Origin: Neoceratodus forsteri
Taxonomy: Eukaryota; Chordata; Ceratodontiformes; Ceratodontidae
Direction: 5' to 3'
NCBI GenBank assembly: GCA_016271365.2
Contig: CM057451.1
Location: forward strand, 370,657,501 to 370,721,500
DNA length: 64,000 nucleotides
Positions 1-10,270 of this stretch are shown in pieces. A program made the position numbers and the translations under genes. The first letter of the stretch is position 1; each line of letters begins with the position of its first letter. The notes beneath the pieces were generated by a model. That model had not been told where the DNA came from, made no database searches, and saw nothing but the letters and a program-made list of their open reading frames with translations.

Positions 1-1245
1 TGTGCAGAGTCCAAGTAGTTCTTGAGCGGAGTTATCACAATTTTTTCCAGCAGTTTGGACAGGATAGGGAGTAGGGAGATAGGCCTATAGTCATTGAGGT
101 CACTAGGGTCTCCGGATTTGAAAAGAGAGATCACTTGGGCAGTTTTCCATGAAGGAGGGAGATCACCCTGTGAAAGAGATGAATTAAAGAGATGCGTAAG
201 TAGTACTGCCGAGAGATGGAAACTGATTTTCAGGGAGAAAGGGTCTATTAGGTCTGCACCAGCACTTTTCCTGGTGTCCAGCTGTAGTAGAAGGTCTTCG
301 ACTTCTTTCAAGGATGCAGGCTAAAGAGAGAATGTAGTGCTAGTATCAGGGACTACGTGATGTGGTAAACCAAGCTGTGAGCGAAGATTGCTGGCAGGGG
401 AGGCATCAAAGGCTAGACCAGTGGTAGGAAAATGGTTGTTAAGAGAGTCAAGGATTGTTAGCCTATCAGAGACTATAGAGGTACCAACCATAATTTTTGT
501 AGGCAAGAAATTTCCGGGGGAGTAACCTTCTAGATCCTTTAGGGTTTTCCAGAATTTGGAGGAACATTTTGAGGAAGAGTCAAGTTCAGAATGGTAAACG
601 TTTGCCATAGCCTCTCTGACCATCTTGGCGCAAAAGTTCTTCGTACTCCTAAATAGAGCCCAGTCAGATGGTAACTTAGTTTTCCAGGCAGTTTTCCAAA
701 GCAGGTCTCTCTTTAGCAGTAGGGCCTTCAGATCCGCCATAAGCCATCAACATGATTTTGTCTTGCCCCGGACATTAGCCAACGGTGCATGCTTGTCCAG
801 TACCCCTACTACAATTTCCTGAAAGATGTTGTGGGCCATGCTTACAGTTTTTGCTATGTAAAGTTTTTGCCAACGCAAAGAATCTCACAGTCCAGAGATG
901 AAAGCTTAGGGATCAAAGTTACGTGGACACCTCTTCATAGTAAATTTAGGAGCAGATGATAACTTTGGGTTTGATCTTACGCAGGTGATAAAAAAGTGGT
1001 CACTAATATCCGAGAAAAAAACACCAGCGTGGGAAAATAGACGAGGTTTGCTTACTATAATAAGGTCCAACAGTGAACTATTATTGGGGTTCTTCTTATT
1101 TGGACGCGTAGCTTCAGTAATTAGTTGTGTCAACCTGAAGGAGTCGCAGATGGATTTAGGGGGAGTGGAGGCACTGGTAAGTCACTCCAGGTTAAGGTCT
1201 CCCAGTATGATATCTCAGAGGACAAAGATGCCAGAGAATTACTTA
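1..1245 (-). mobile_element. L2-like LINE copy A, segment 1 (EN end and RT start)
   Basis: Minus-strand translation gives a degraded LINE polyprotein in several frames. Around 1150-1215 it reads ILGDLNLEWL, the endonuclease Gly-Asp-Leu-Asn motif. At 906-1133 it reads SSLLDLIIVSKPRLFS and SDISDHFF, the endonuclease SDH motif. At 321-740 comes the linker between endonuclease and reverse transcriptase. At 1-170 it reads VISLFKSGDPSDLNDYRPIS, the first RT blocks. The copy runs off the left edge of the window, so the catalytic RT block is not seen. It was split at 1246 by CR1 copy 1 and resumes at 9305. Clade assignment to L2 rests on motif style and could be another CR1-group clade. Confidence 0.8.
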
Positions 1246-2594
1246 GGTGATTCAGGCCCAAACCGAGGAAACACTAGCACAGACAGTAAAAGAAGGTGAC
1301 AAGACTTTCTATAAATACATTAGTGAAAGGAGAAAGTCCAGAAGAGGTATTGCTAAGATCAAAAGAGATAAAGGGGTGTGTGAGGAGGAGGACCACGTAA
1401 AAGCATTTATTCTAAATAGATACTTCTGCTCAGTATTTACTGAAGAGAAGGTAGGGTAGGGCCCACAGCTCAGCACCATGGACACGGGGGGAGGGAGGTG
1501 AGCACTAGTCCCTTCACAAAAGAAAGGGTTCTGCAAGAGCTCGATAAGCTCAGAGTGGATCAGGCAATGGGACCTGATGGCATACATCCCAGGGTACTAA
1601 AGGAGCTAAGGGTGGAACTAGCAGAGCCATTAGCAGAACTGTTTAGTGAGTCTCTCAGCACAGGAGAGGTCCCAAAAGACTGGAGAAGGGCTCATGTGAT
1701 CCCGCTCCACAAGAGTGGTAGCAGGGAGGAGGCAGGGAACTACAGACCAGTCAGTCTTACCTCAGTAGTGGGCAAGATTATGGCGGCACTCCTTAAGGAA
1801 AGGATAGTGCAACACCTGGAATCCACAGGAGCACGGGATCCAAGACAGCATGGGTTTACAAAAGGAAGGTCCTGTCAAACTAATCTCATAGATTTCTTTG
1901 ACTGGGTAACCAGAGTGGTGGACCAATGGGGAGCAGTTGATGTCGCCTACCTTGACTTCAGCAAAGCTTTTGACACTGTTCCACACAGAAGACTGATTAA
2001 TAAGCTGGGTAGGCTCGGGGTGGGGCAGAAGTTGGTCAACTGGGTGGCAAACTGGTTGACGGGCAGAAAACAGAGAGTGGTGGTAAATGGTATACAGTCA
2101 GAAGAGATGCAAGTCACAAGTGGGGTACATCAGGGGTCAGTCCTGGGGCCAGTCCTCTTCAATATCTTCATCAGTGACACTGCAGATGGACTGGAGGGTA
2201 AGGCTTGTCTGTCTGCATATGACACCAAGATCTGCAACAGAGTAGATGAACCACATGGGGTGGGCAGAATGAGAAGAGATCTGGATAAACTAGCAAAATG
2301 GTCAGAAGAGCAGCAACTGAGGTTTAATGCAAAGAAGTGCAAAATCATGCACATAGGGAAGAGAAACCCTGAAGCCATCTATAGGCTGGGAGGGGAGTTG
2401 CTGGCAGTCACAAGGGAAGAAAGAGACTTGGGCATCATCACCACCGATGACCTGAAATCATCCAAGCAGAACACCAAAGCAGTAGGTAAGGCTAGGGGGT
2501 GTTGGGGCGTATTGTAGGGGTATCACAAGTCGGAAGAGGGAGGTAACAATCCCTCTTTACAAGAGGCTGGTTAGGCCCCATCTGGAGTACTGCG
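1246..2594 (+). mobile_element. CR1-like LINE copy 1, 5' segment
   Basis: This is a 5'-truncated LINE that begins inside ORF2, at a sequence translating to QAQTEETL. It is inserted in L2 copy A, in the opposite orientation. At 2595 it is broken by the hAT transposon and resumes after it. The last eight bases, 2587-2594, are one copy of the hAT target duplication GTACTGCG. Confidence 0.9.
1498..2517 (+). pseudogene. CR1-like LINE reverse transcriptase fragment (339 aa open frame)
   Basis: This long open frame covers RT blocks 0 to 7 of a CR1/jockey-group ORF2. Recognisable landmarks in order are DQAMGPDGIHPRVLKEL, NYRPVSLTSVVGKIM, HGFTKGRSCQTNL, VAYLDFSKAFDTVPHR, TSGVHQGSVLGPVLFNIFIS and the thumb region KWSEEQQLRFNAKKCKIMHI. 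The catalytic FADD box is altered to SAYDTK, so one essential aspartate is lost and the enzyme cannot be active. An earlier frame at 1247-1459 carries the preceding KTFYKYISERRKS region. The frame ends in a stop at 2517, just before the hAT insertion. In a working element this enzyme would copy the LINE RNA at a nicked target. Confidence 0.92.
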
Positions 2595-2607
2595 CATACC
2601 TCTCAAC
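2595..2607 (+). repeat. hAT left terminal inverted repeat
   Basis: CATACCTCTCAAC, exact reverse complement of 8306-8318. The flanking octamer at 2587-2594 is the target duplication. Confidence 0.95.
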
Positions 2608-2619
2608 CTCCAAGGCCGC

Positions 2620-2673
2620 AAATCAGGGACACTACCCTTTAAAATCAGGGACAAATACTCAAAATCAGGGACA
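2620..2673 (+). promoter_or_regulatory. hAT subterminal repeats, probable transposase-binding sites
   Basis: AAATCAGGGACA occurs three times (2620-2631, 2642-2653, 2662-2673), spaced 20-22 bp. The other end has a related motif, CGGGAC, at 8252, 8260 and 8299. Clustered subterminal repeats are the usual transposase-binding sites of hAT elements; binding here is inferred. Confidence 0.6.
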
Positions 2674-3032
2674 CCGTTTTTCGCGCCACGTAAAGAGCTG
2701 CGTCACAGGGTTCGCATCTTTAAAATGCGTGAAATTCAAAGTTATTGAATACTACATTAAGAATACAACATAGAGCATGATAGTTTTACTTTTAAAAACT
2801 TTATTTTGGGCTATTTATAGGGTATTACATACATTTAATGACATATAACAAACAGATTAAATGAAAACCTACTTACCTATATACAGTATTGTACATGCTA
2901 TCTAGTCTATGCACTAACTAAAATTGAAAACCTATCTACACACATTTTACTTATTTGTACCCTATACTAAAAAAAACATGATACAATAGTTTACACTAAA
3001 AACAAACACGCAATATTTTATCTCATCTATAC

Positions 3033-3037
<5 letters not shown>

Positions 3038-3064
<27 letters not shown>
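3038..3064 (+). repeat. (CA)n microsatellite
   Basis: An uninterrupted run of alternating ac inside the left part of the hAT element. Confidence 0.95.
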
Positions 3065-3066
<2 letters not shown>

Positions 3067-3189
3067 ATTTTACATATCTACTCTATATCATATACATGCT
3101 ATTGTATACTAAAAATGAAATCATGCTATCTACTGTACACTACAAATTTAAACCTATGTACCTATACACAAACAATTGGTTTGGAAGAG

Positions 3190-5210
3190 TCATTTGTCTT
3201 TCGCTGCAAGGTGCTCTCGGTTGTAAAGCACAGTTGCTTTTCCTGCAGCCTCTAAGACTCCCTTTGTATGAGTTACCTCATAGCAGTGTCTTTCTTCATT
3301 CATCTTTATAGCGATAATGGAGTTCAAAGTCTTTACATTCAGTGACTGTCTTAGCTCAGTCTTCACTTTTCGACCATACTGAAGGCCCGCTCTGGCTCTG
3401 CATTGGAGTGAGGGAGGCATAGACTGTCTCCATCAGGCGCCTGAATAGGGGCAGATCGTCACCACTGGTGCATAGCTGGAGAGCATCACGCCCAATACTT
3501 TAGTGCAGAACTGTTAGTTTCAAAGGCCTGGGCAGATCCAGTTTCTGCAAACTGGTATGTTTCAAACTCATCCAAAAGCTGGTCACAGTCAGGTGTGAAC
3601 TGCATCGCCAAGTTCCTTGGCAAGGTTCACTACAGAGCTTCCACTTACGTGTAGTTTTAGTGCTGGGTTCAGCAATGTGGAGACCTGCTTCAGGACACTG
3701 CATTTCAGTGGGAGCTTTGTTAACATTTTTGCAGCACAGCACAGTAAAAGGATTTGGCCTTTTATAAATACTTAGTTCCACTGATGTCCCTACCATATCA
3801 TCATTTGCTTGAATGAATTCTTGCACTTCAGGGCAACACGTACATCTTTTAGTGCAAGAAAGTTTGCTTCGCTCTTTAGGTCCAAAACACCTTCTTTGTA
3901 CAAGGCAACTGCAGCCTGAGGTTGCAAAACCCTGCTGGCATACAACTGTATGACTTTGCTGATGTCACCCTGCAGAGTCATCAGCTGGCTCTCCCTGCTC
4001 TGCAGTTTCTTATTAAAATTGCACAGTGGCTCAAGGGCATATTTTAGAAAAGAAAGGTCATTTGAATTTCTTGGGGCTCAGGCGGTCACATAATGGTTGA
4101 CTTTGGCACCTCTGGGTTCCACAGACCTAAAATAAGACAGCAGAGCGGGCCACATGTCAGTTATTCGTTTAACAACTTTACTCAAACTGAGCCATCTTGT
4201 GGGTGCATGCTTAATGATTTTTAATGGGTCAATATCGACAAAGAGAGCAAACTCTTTCAGCTGCTGTTGCCGTAATGAGCTGGAAGAGAAATGGCAATAA
4301 ATGTCAGAAATTAGTTCCTCAACAGGTGAGGACAAGGCCTTGACCCCTGATTGGAGCACAGGTCTAGCAGATGGCACAAGCATCCCATATTTATGAGGTT
4401 TGGGTTCACCTGCCTTAATCTGGAAAACACAGAGTTGTGCTTTCCAATCATTGCTGCAGCATTGTCAGATGAAAATGCCACAAGGTTTTTTACAGGGATG
4501 TCCAGCTGCTCCAGAGTTCTCATCATGCAGTCAAACACTGCTTGTCCAGTCCCTGAAGTGCATGCCGGCATGTCAAGAAACTGTATGACATTTTCCCTGT
4601 CGAATGTCATAGCAACCTGCAAGGATGACCAGAAGTTTCTCATCCCCCATGTCCGTGCTTTGGTCAACATAGAGGCAAATGGCACCGACGGCAAAGGGAA
4701 GCTGCAGTCTCCTGGTAGCTGGGACCAAGCACATCTCTGGCAATGCAGGTGGATTTGGTTGCTCCACAGCACATCTTCTTGACTACCTCTGGATCTGTGC
4801 AGTACTTCTTCATAAATTTCAGGAGGTGGTCTGCACAAGAAAATGACAAATTGTGCTCCGCCAACATGTTCACAAATGCCACCTCTGCCTCCAAAACTTT
4901 TGAGGTACTCTGTGCTTGGAAGAATTGGGTCAGCTTCTTCCCTTCTGCATGCTTCCTACTCTGGAGATGTTTCTGCGAAGATTCGTGTCTCTGTATGTCG
5001 TTTAGGTCCTCCATGGCTGATGCTGATGTCACATCCACAGGACTTGCAGAATGCATACAGTGGCCCTTTCTTGCTCTGTGCGATCCACTCAAAGGAAGCC
5101 TTCCAGGAACTTTGGAACACTGAATTCCTCTTCTTCTTGGTTGGTGTGGAGACGGAGTTACCACTGGCAGTGCAGTCAGCTCGCATTTGAAGCATCTGTT
5201 CGCAATCCAT
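3190..5210 (-). pseudogene. hAT transposase, frameshifted
   Basis: Translation starts at ATG 5210 (MDCEQMLQMRADC), four bases after a plausible acceptor ending caatag. Near residues 40-90 a BED-type zinc finger is visible: FCKSC and, after a frame change, RHESSQKHLQSRKH. Then come FMKKYCTDPEVVKKM, LYVDQSTDMGDEKLLVI (catalytic-core strand with Asp), LVAFSSDNAAAMIGKHNSVF, CLCHLLDLC and HAPTRWLSLSKVV, all typical of hAT transposases with the inserted helical domain. The C-terminal dimerisation region ends near 3190 with LNSIIAIKMNEERHCYEV. At least five frame changes break the gene, so no active protein is expected. It resembles the hAT-derived ZNF862/SCAND3-type proteins but lies inside intact transposon ends, so it is not a domesticated gene. 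Confidence 0.88.
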
Positions 5211-5980
5211 CTCCTATTGAGGACGGCAATCAAGAAAAATATGTAACACTGACTTCAGGCAAGATGGACGGGTAGTCCGTAACATTTATTTGGCAGAGGC
5301 AAAGAGGTAGAGCAGCATCAGTTCTAGATCGCTGGATAACACCTTCAGTGTCCACGGTCCACCTTTGACATGCATTACCAAGTATACCTAAGCACTCAGT
5401 AGTTAATGAGTCCAAATCAGCTTAAGCTATCCCCATTTTTTTTTTTTTTTCATATGTCCTACAAATTCTACCAGGTGCACTGATGAGCTGCTAATATATC
5501 CTCATCTATATGCATGTTTTCCATCTTGCCTGGCTCCAACACATTCTCTCAGGCACACATAAAGAGCTGCTAATGAGTCATTACTTAGCTGAATCACACT
5601 TCTGTAAAAATCTTCCTGCCAGATCTAGCTTAATGGTTCGGGTCATGACCCACACTTTTGTAAAAGTCCTCCTGCCAAGTCTGAAACAGTTTAAGCATGC
5701 TATTTTAAAAGTCCTCCCACCAGGTCTGAAACTTCTAGACCTTGTCAACCACAGCAAGCAAAAGGCAGGCAAAACAAGCAATATACATTTATATTTTAAC
5801 CAGTGCCCACAGGGGAGGGCTTTGTCGTAGCGGCACTGCTTTTAACCAAAGCTCCCCTACCCAGTTCACAATCACAGGACCTGAGTGAGAGTTCTCTCCT
5901 CAACTCCAGGCCTGGCCAACATATTAATTTTGAAATGAGCTGCTGTACTGCGGAGTGAATAGGTGTGTCGTGTGTATTAT

Positions 5981-6018
5981 ATACACACACACACACACAC
6001 TCTCTCTCTCTCTCTCTA
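5981..6018 (+). repeat. (AC)n-(TC)n microsatellite
   Basis: Alternating ac from about 5981 followed by alternating tc to about 6018. Confidence 0.95.
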
Positions 6019-6184
6019 AGCCCGATAATATCCCTTTTCAGATGCAGTATGTGGGTTAAACATAAGAAAATCAAAGAGTCTATGTTTGTCTATTGCTACT
6101 AGCTGGATGGTGTTGTGACAACTCCATCCAGACAGTAGCAAATAGCAATAGACAGAAATTCAGACATTGTCCAAGACAAGTTTC

Positions 6185-6545
6185 AGTGACTCAGGTAGCA
6201 CACTGGCCTCTGAGCCCAGGAGATTACAGGGCTGTGGGTTCAGTTCTACAGCATGAGGATGGGGGGGTGCTGCACTCCTGAGGTGCCGTCTTTCAGATGA
6301 GACATTAAACCAAGGTCCCAACTGGCTGGACTGGTGGAAGTTCAGGTGGATGTTAATGAGTGTAAGGGAATTTCCCCAGTGCCCTGGCCAAATTTCCCTC
6401 ATTCACTAAAAATACCACCTACAGCTTAATCTGGTTCAAGGTCAGTTGCTTATCATCTGTATACCCCTCCCCAGTTACCCCTGAAAAGGACTTCTAGGCC
6501 CAGTGGGCTTACTGGGTCAACAAAATTAAACAAATTCTGATTTAT
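6185..6545 (+). mobile_element. tRNA-derived SINE (inside the hAT)
   Basis: The head is tRNA-like: TAGCACACTGG near the start resembles a pol III A box and GGTTCAGTTCT about 45 bases later resembles a B box. A conserved body follows (GTCTTTCAGATGAGACATTA and CTGGCCAAATTTCCCTCATT). Its 3' tail contains the complement of TTGACCCAGTAAG. A second copy, in opposite orientation, is at 8363-8815. It lies in the presumed intron of the transposase gene. Confidence 0.82.
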
Positions 6546-7465
6546 AAGGCACGGCAGTAGAAGAAAATAGGACAGTAGTACCATCGCTCTCTTTGGTTCT
6601 CTTACTCAGTTACATGGAGGTTCTGCCCCAATTTTAAGTGACTGAACTGTAATTTTAAATTTCACAATACAAAACTAGCTTTCCCAGAGGGAGCAGGACA
6701 GAACCTACATATAAATGACTAAGACACTTCTGTTCTGAGTTCTGACTGTCCCACCCAGAGTGTGGAACGGAGAGAAGAACACAGAACCAACTACATACAA
6801 AAACTTAAGGAAAACCTTTCTGTATACTATACTGTATTATATTTTTACAATGTAGGCATTAATCAAATCACCACCTCAATTTGTCTTGCCATGCCATCTC
6901 TTTTAGGTTCTCTTACTTGTTATATGTAGGTTCTGACCCCCCATTTTAAGTAACTGAAGTTTGAACTATATTTTAAATTTCACAATACAAAAACTAGCTT
7001 TCCCAGAGGAGCAGGACAGAACCTACATATAAATGACTAAGTGATGCAGTCTAGCTCTCAGGAAGGAAATATCACAGGTAACTGCACTTTGATACCCACA
7101 TGTGTTGCTACATAAAAAAAGGGCCCTTTACAGTTATTTATTAACAATTCATCTCCTTAGCATAGCCATATACATAATTATTAGTTAATTCTTCACCCTC
7201 CGTTTTGTGTGTAACATTAACTTCACTAAGTGTCCCACACAGAAGAACACAGACAGAACTTCTGGACTTCTCTAGTCTGGCCAACAGATTACAGACCAAT
7301 AGTCCTTCTCCTATCCCCATTCCCCTGTTTATATACACAGTGACTGGCACTGCACTGGTCTGTGTCTGATACTGTCAGAGTACTAGTTGGCATTTGGCAA
7401 GTTGGCATTAATTGTTGTGGCAAGTTTGGCAACAGACAACGATATGGTGGCAATCATTATTACTT

Positions 7466-7472
7466 ACCTTGT
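7466..7472 (-). promoter_or_regulatory. Predicted splice donor of a 5' leader exon of the hAT transposase
   Basis: On the minus strand the sequence reads ACAAG followed by GTAAGTA, a near-perfect donor, at the edge of the GC-rich region 7470-7960. The transposase ATG at 5210 follows an acceptor-like caatag. A non-coding first exon and a roughly 2.2-kb intron would fit, as in many hAT genes. This is inference from the two sites only. Confidence 0.45.
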
Positions 7473-8305
7473 AAAGGCAGGCAGTCACTGGTGTGGTGGA
7501 CCTTCTGGCAGAGTTTCAGGCACACTGGGTCAGTCTCAGGTCGTCCTCGTCCTGCTGTGCTTCGCTGCTGCTGCTCCTCCTGTGCTGCTAAGCTGCTTTT
7601 CGACCCTTCGATCCAAGCAATGCTCCTGCTGTGCTGGTGGTGCTGGGCCTGCTGGCAGTCGGTATTTTTACTAGCGCCTGCCCTAATCGATCGATCGCGA
7701 TCGGTACCTGCTGCCAGCACTGCTGCTGCTTAGTTCTTGTTTGTTTACTGATTGAAGTGATTTATAGCAGCAGACAGCAGCCAGGCCAGTAAGTAGAACT
7801 AAAACCGGGCTGGCGGCGATTCAATCGGGCGGTGGCGCGGCACACTTAGCTGTCCTGTCTCCTCTCCTGGCAGCTCTGTCTCTCTCTCCTCCTCCCAGCA
7901 GCGGCGATCACGCTAATTCTCCCCGATGCGCTGGAACTCTTCTGGCTCAGTTGGTGTGAGCTCAGAGCCCGAGTGGTCCTGTTTATATGCTCCTCATTCG
8001 GACCTGAGGGGACACAAAAATCGGGTCTGTGTGTGGGTGGGGTGCGAAAACAGCGATGGACAGCATGGAGGCATGCGATTGGCTACAAGGGCAGGCTACG
8101 TAGCGTCACTGCTGCAGCTCGAATATGGGGACGTGGGGATTTCTTCTGGTGAGGCTGAGACAATGGCGACTCGGCGACGGCGAGCGTGGCGAAGGTGGCA
8201 TCTGGCGTGGACCGCATGGGCTACAAAAATCGTGCAGATGGCCAGTCAGTTCGGGACGGCGGGACAAACGGCAGAAAAACGGGATTTCCCGCAAAATCCG
8301 GGACA

Positions 8306-8318
8306 GTTGAGAGGTATG
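8306..8318 (-). repeat. hAT right terminal inverted repeat
   Basis: GTTGAGAGGTATG, exact reverse complement of 2595-2607, followed immediately by the second GTACTGCG at 8319-8326. Confidence 0.95.
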
Positions 8319-8362
8319 GTACTGCGTGCAGTACTGGAGGCCACACCTTCACAAGGACATTA
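8319..8362 (+). mobile_element. CR1-like LINE copy 1, middle segment
   Basis: The LINE resumes after the hAT with the duplicated GTACTGCG and reads LQYWRPHLHKDI in one frame, continuing the ORF2 of 1246-2594. It is cut again by a SINE at 8363. Confidence 0.88.
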
Positions 8363-8815
8363 ACCAAATTTTTATTTTATTTATTTATTTAGTTTTTGTT
8401 GACCGGGTAAGTGCACTAGACAAATCCTGCCTATTTTCAGGCACGACCCGGGGGAGGGGGATACAGATGAATGCCAACAGACCTTGAACCAGATTAAGCT
8501 GTTGGTAGTATTTTTAGTGAATGAGGGAAATTTGGCCAGGACACCGGGGAAATTCCCCTACTCTTTTCGATAACTGCCATGGGATCTTTAACATCCACCT
8601 GAACGACCACCAATCCAGGCAGATGGGACCTTGGTTTAACGTCTCATCCGAAAGACGGTACCTCAGAAGTGCAGCACCCCTCTCATGCTGCACTACAGTG
8701 TCAGTACTGGGATATTAACCCAAGTACCAGATGTGGGAACTGAACCCACAGCCCTCTGATCTCCCAGCCTCAGAGGCAAGTGTGCTACCTACTGAGCCAC
8801 TGACAACTGACAATT
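8363..8815 (-). mobile_element. tRNA-derived SINE, second copy
   Basis: Read on the minus strand the head starts near 8810 with TGGCTCAGTAGGTAGCACAC (A-box region) and has GGGTTCAGTTCCCAC (B-box region). The body contains GTCTTTCGGATGAGACGTTA and CTGGCCAAATTTCCCTCATT. The 3' tail at 8401-8452 is GACCGGGTAAGTGCACTAGA and on to CACGACCCGGG, and it ends in a TAAA-rich run at 8367-8392. It interrupts CR1 copy 1 between DI and IEAVQRR. The body is a type known from many fishes and lower tetrapods. Confidence 0.85.
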
Positions 8816-9304
8816 GAGGCAGTCCAGAGAAGGGCAGCCAGGGACTGCATCAGAAAACATACGAGGGCAGATTAACGGAGCTCAATATGTATACATTGGA
8901 GCAAAGGAGGGAGAGAGGTGATATGATCAAAACATTCAAACATCATAAGGGCATTAACAAGGTGAAAGAGTCTAACATGTTTCAATATAAGAAAAATAGC
9001 AGAACAAGAGGACACTGCATGAGATTAGAGGGAGGCCGATTAAGGGATAATGTGAGGAAGTTCTTTTTCACAGAAAGAGTGGTAGATGCATGAACGGCCT
9101 ACCTCAGGAAGTGGTGGATATGAATACAGTGCAGGGCTTCAAACAGGCATGGGATAGGCATAAGGGAGCAATACAGAGGAGTATGAATAGATAGGCCATT
9201 GATAGAACAAAGGCAGATGGCACATTTATAAAGCAGAAAAAGAAACTGGCAGACTGGATGGGCCTTGCGGTCCTTATCTGCCGTCAACTTCTATGTTTCT
9301 ATGT
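8816..9304 (+). mobile_element. CR1-like LINE copy 1, 3' end
   Basis: The segment translates IEAVQRR at the start and, at 8887-9093, MYTLEQRRERGDMIKTFKHH through VRKFFFTERVV, the C-terminal region of CR1-group ORF2. The 3' UTR ends with CCTTATCTGCCGTCAACTTC followed by a tattttct-type tail (tctatgtttctatgt) at 9304. L2 copy A resumes at 9305. Confidence 0.9.
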
Positions 9305-9555
9305 CCTGCTGACGGAGGTCTAAAGCATCCTATTACACACAGAGAGACAATGGGGGAAATCTCAACTTTAAGAGACAGACTTTCAAATTCTTCATGAAGT
9401 GATGTCGAGTCAATAACTGTGGCAGGGAATCTGTCCTTAACATATATGGCAACTCCTCCTCCTCCTCTAGACTGCCCGTCAGTTCTAAACAGGGAGTAAG
9501 AAGGGATATTTATCTCACAATCGGCAGTTCCAGGTCTAAGCCAAGTCATGGTGAC
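9305..9555 (-). mobile_element. L2-like LINE copy A, segment 2 (endonuclease core)
   Basis: The minus strand translates TWLRPGTADCEINIPSYSLF, RGGGGVAIYVKDRFP and VSLCVIGCFRPPSAG. These are the endonuclease core (ETWL-like block, GGGVAIYVK, YRPPSA block). It continues into ILGDLNLEW at 1200 once CR1 copy 1 is removed. Confidence 0.88.
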
Positions 9556-10270
9556 ATAGAAACATAGTCTTTGACAGCAGATAAGGACCGCTTGGCCCAC
9601 CTAGTCTGCCCATTTCTTTACCTACAGGATAAGCTGCAGATCCTAGTTAACCAACAGCCTATTTCTTCTTATCCCCCACAAAAATTGCCTCATGTCTGTC
9701 CCATGCATTCTTGAATTCTCCCACAATTTTAGATCCCACAACCTCCTCAGGAAGGCTGTTCCATGCGTCCACCACCCTTTCTGTGGAAAAATACTTCCTC
9801 ACATTGCCCCTGAACCGCCACTCCATCTTCAAATTGTGTCCCCTTGTTCTTGCACATCTCTTTTTCTGAAAGATGCTACCCTCTTGGACTTTGATTCCAC
9901 TGAAGTACTTAAAAGTCTCTATCATGTACCCCTTCTCCCCCCTTTCCTCAAGGGTATACATATTAAGCTCCTTTAGTCTCTCCTCGTAAGGCTTCTCTTG
10001 CAAACCCTGCACCATTTTAATTGCCCTTCTCTGGACTGCCTCTATCCTGTCTATGTCCTTGCGGAGATGGGGTCTCCAGAACTGGACGCAGTACTCCAGA
10101 TGGGGTCTCACCAACTGTCTGTACAGAGGGATAACAGCTTCCTGTTTTCTGCTGGTGATGCCTCTTCCTATACATCCTAGTATCCCCCCAGCCTTCCCTA
10201 CTGCCTTCTCACACTGCTTGACCACCAAGACATCAGGCATGGTATGACAAACCCAGGCCTGAATAGAAGT
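9556..10270 (-). mobile_element. CR1-like LINE copy 2 (5'-truncated)
   Basis: On the minus strand, 9659-10273 is one open frame of about 200 codons from the RT thumb to the end of ORF2. Landmarks are QCEKAVGKAGGILGCIGRGI, VRPHLEYCVQFWRPHLRKDI, VQRRAIKMVQGL, LNMYTLEERGEKGYMIETFK and VDAWNSLPEEVV. The 3' end at 9556 is the typical AGCAGATAAGG...tctatgtttctat sequence. It is inserted in the endonuclease region of L2 copy A. The open frame suggests it is younger than the surrounding LINE. Confidence 0.9.

Larger units (their letters stand above)
2595..8318 (-). mobile_element. hAT-superfamily DNA transposon with intact ends
   Basis: The element is 5,724 bp and starts CATACCTCTCAAC. Its right end is the reverse complement of this 13-bp sequence. 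The octamer GTACTGCG stands directly on both sides (2587-2594 and 8319-8326), and an 8-bp target duplication is diagnostic of hAT. It sits inside the RT gene of CR1 copy 1, which reads on across the gap. Inside are a minus-strand transposase pseudogene (3190-5210), a SINE (6185-6545), simple repeats and a GC-rich region at 7500-7960. Subterminal repeats lie at both ends. Ends are intact while the gene is broken, so it could move only if a transposase were supplied in trans. Confidence 0.95.

Noticed and set aside
2997..3070. Repeated short units as a possible CRISPR array
   Set aside because: This is a simple CA microsatellite in a vertebrate sequence, without repeat-spacer structure.
3190..5210. 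Domesticated hAT-derived host gene
   Set aside because: Several frame changes and exact transposon ends with target duplication point to an ordinary dead transposon copy.
7362..8363. GC-rich open frames (123 and 145 codons) in the right part of the hAT element
   Set aside because: They have biased composition and no recognisable domain, and lie in what is better explained as the promoter and leader region of the transposase.
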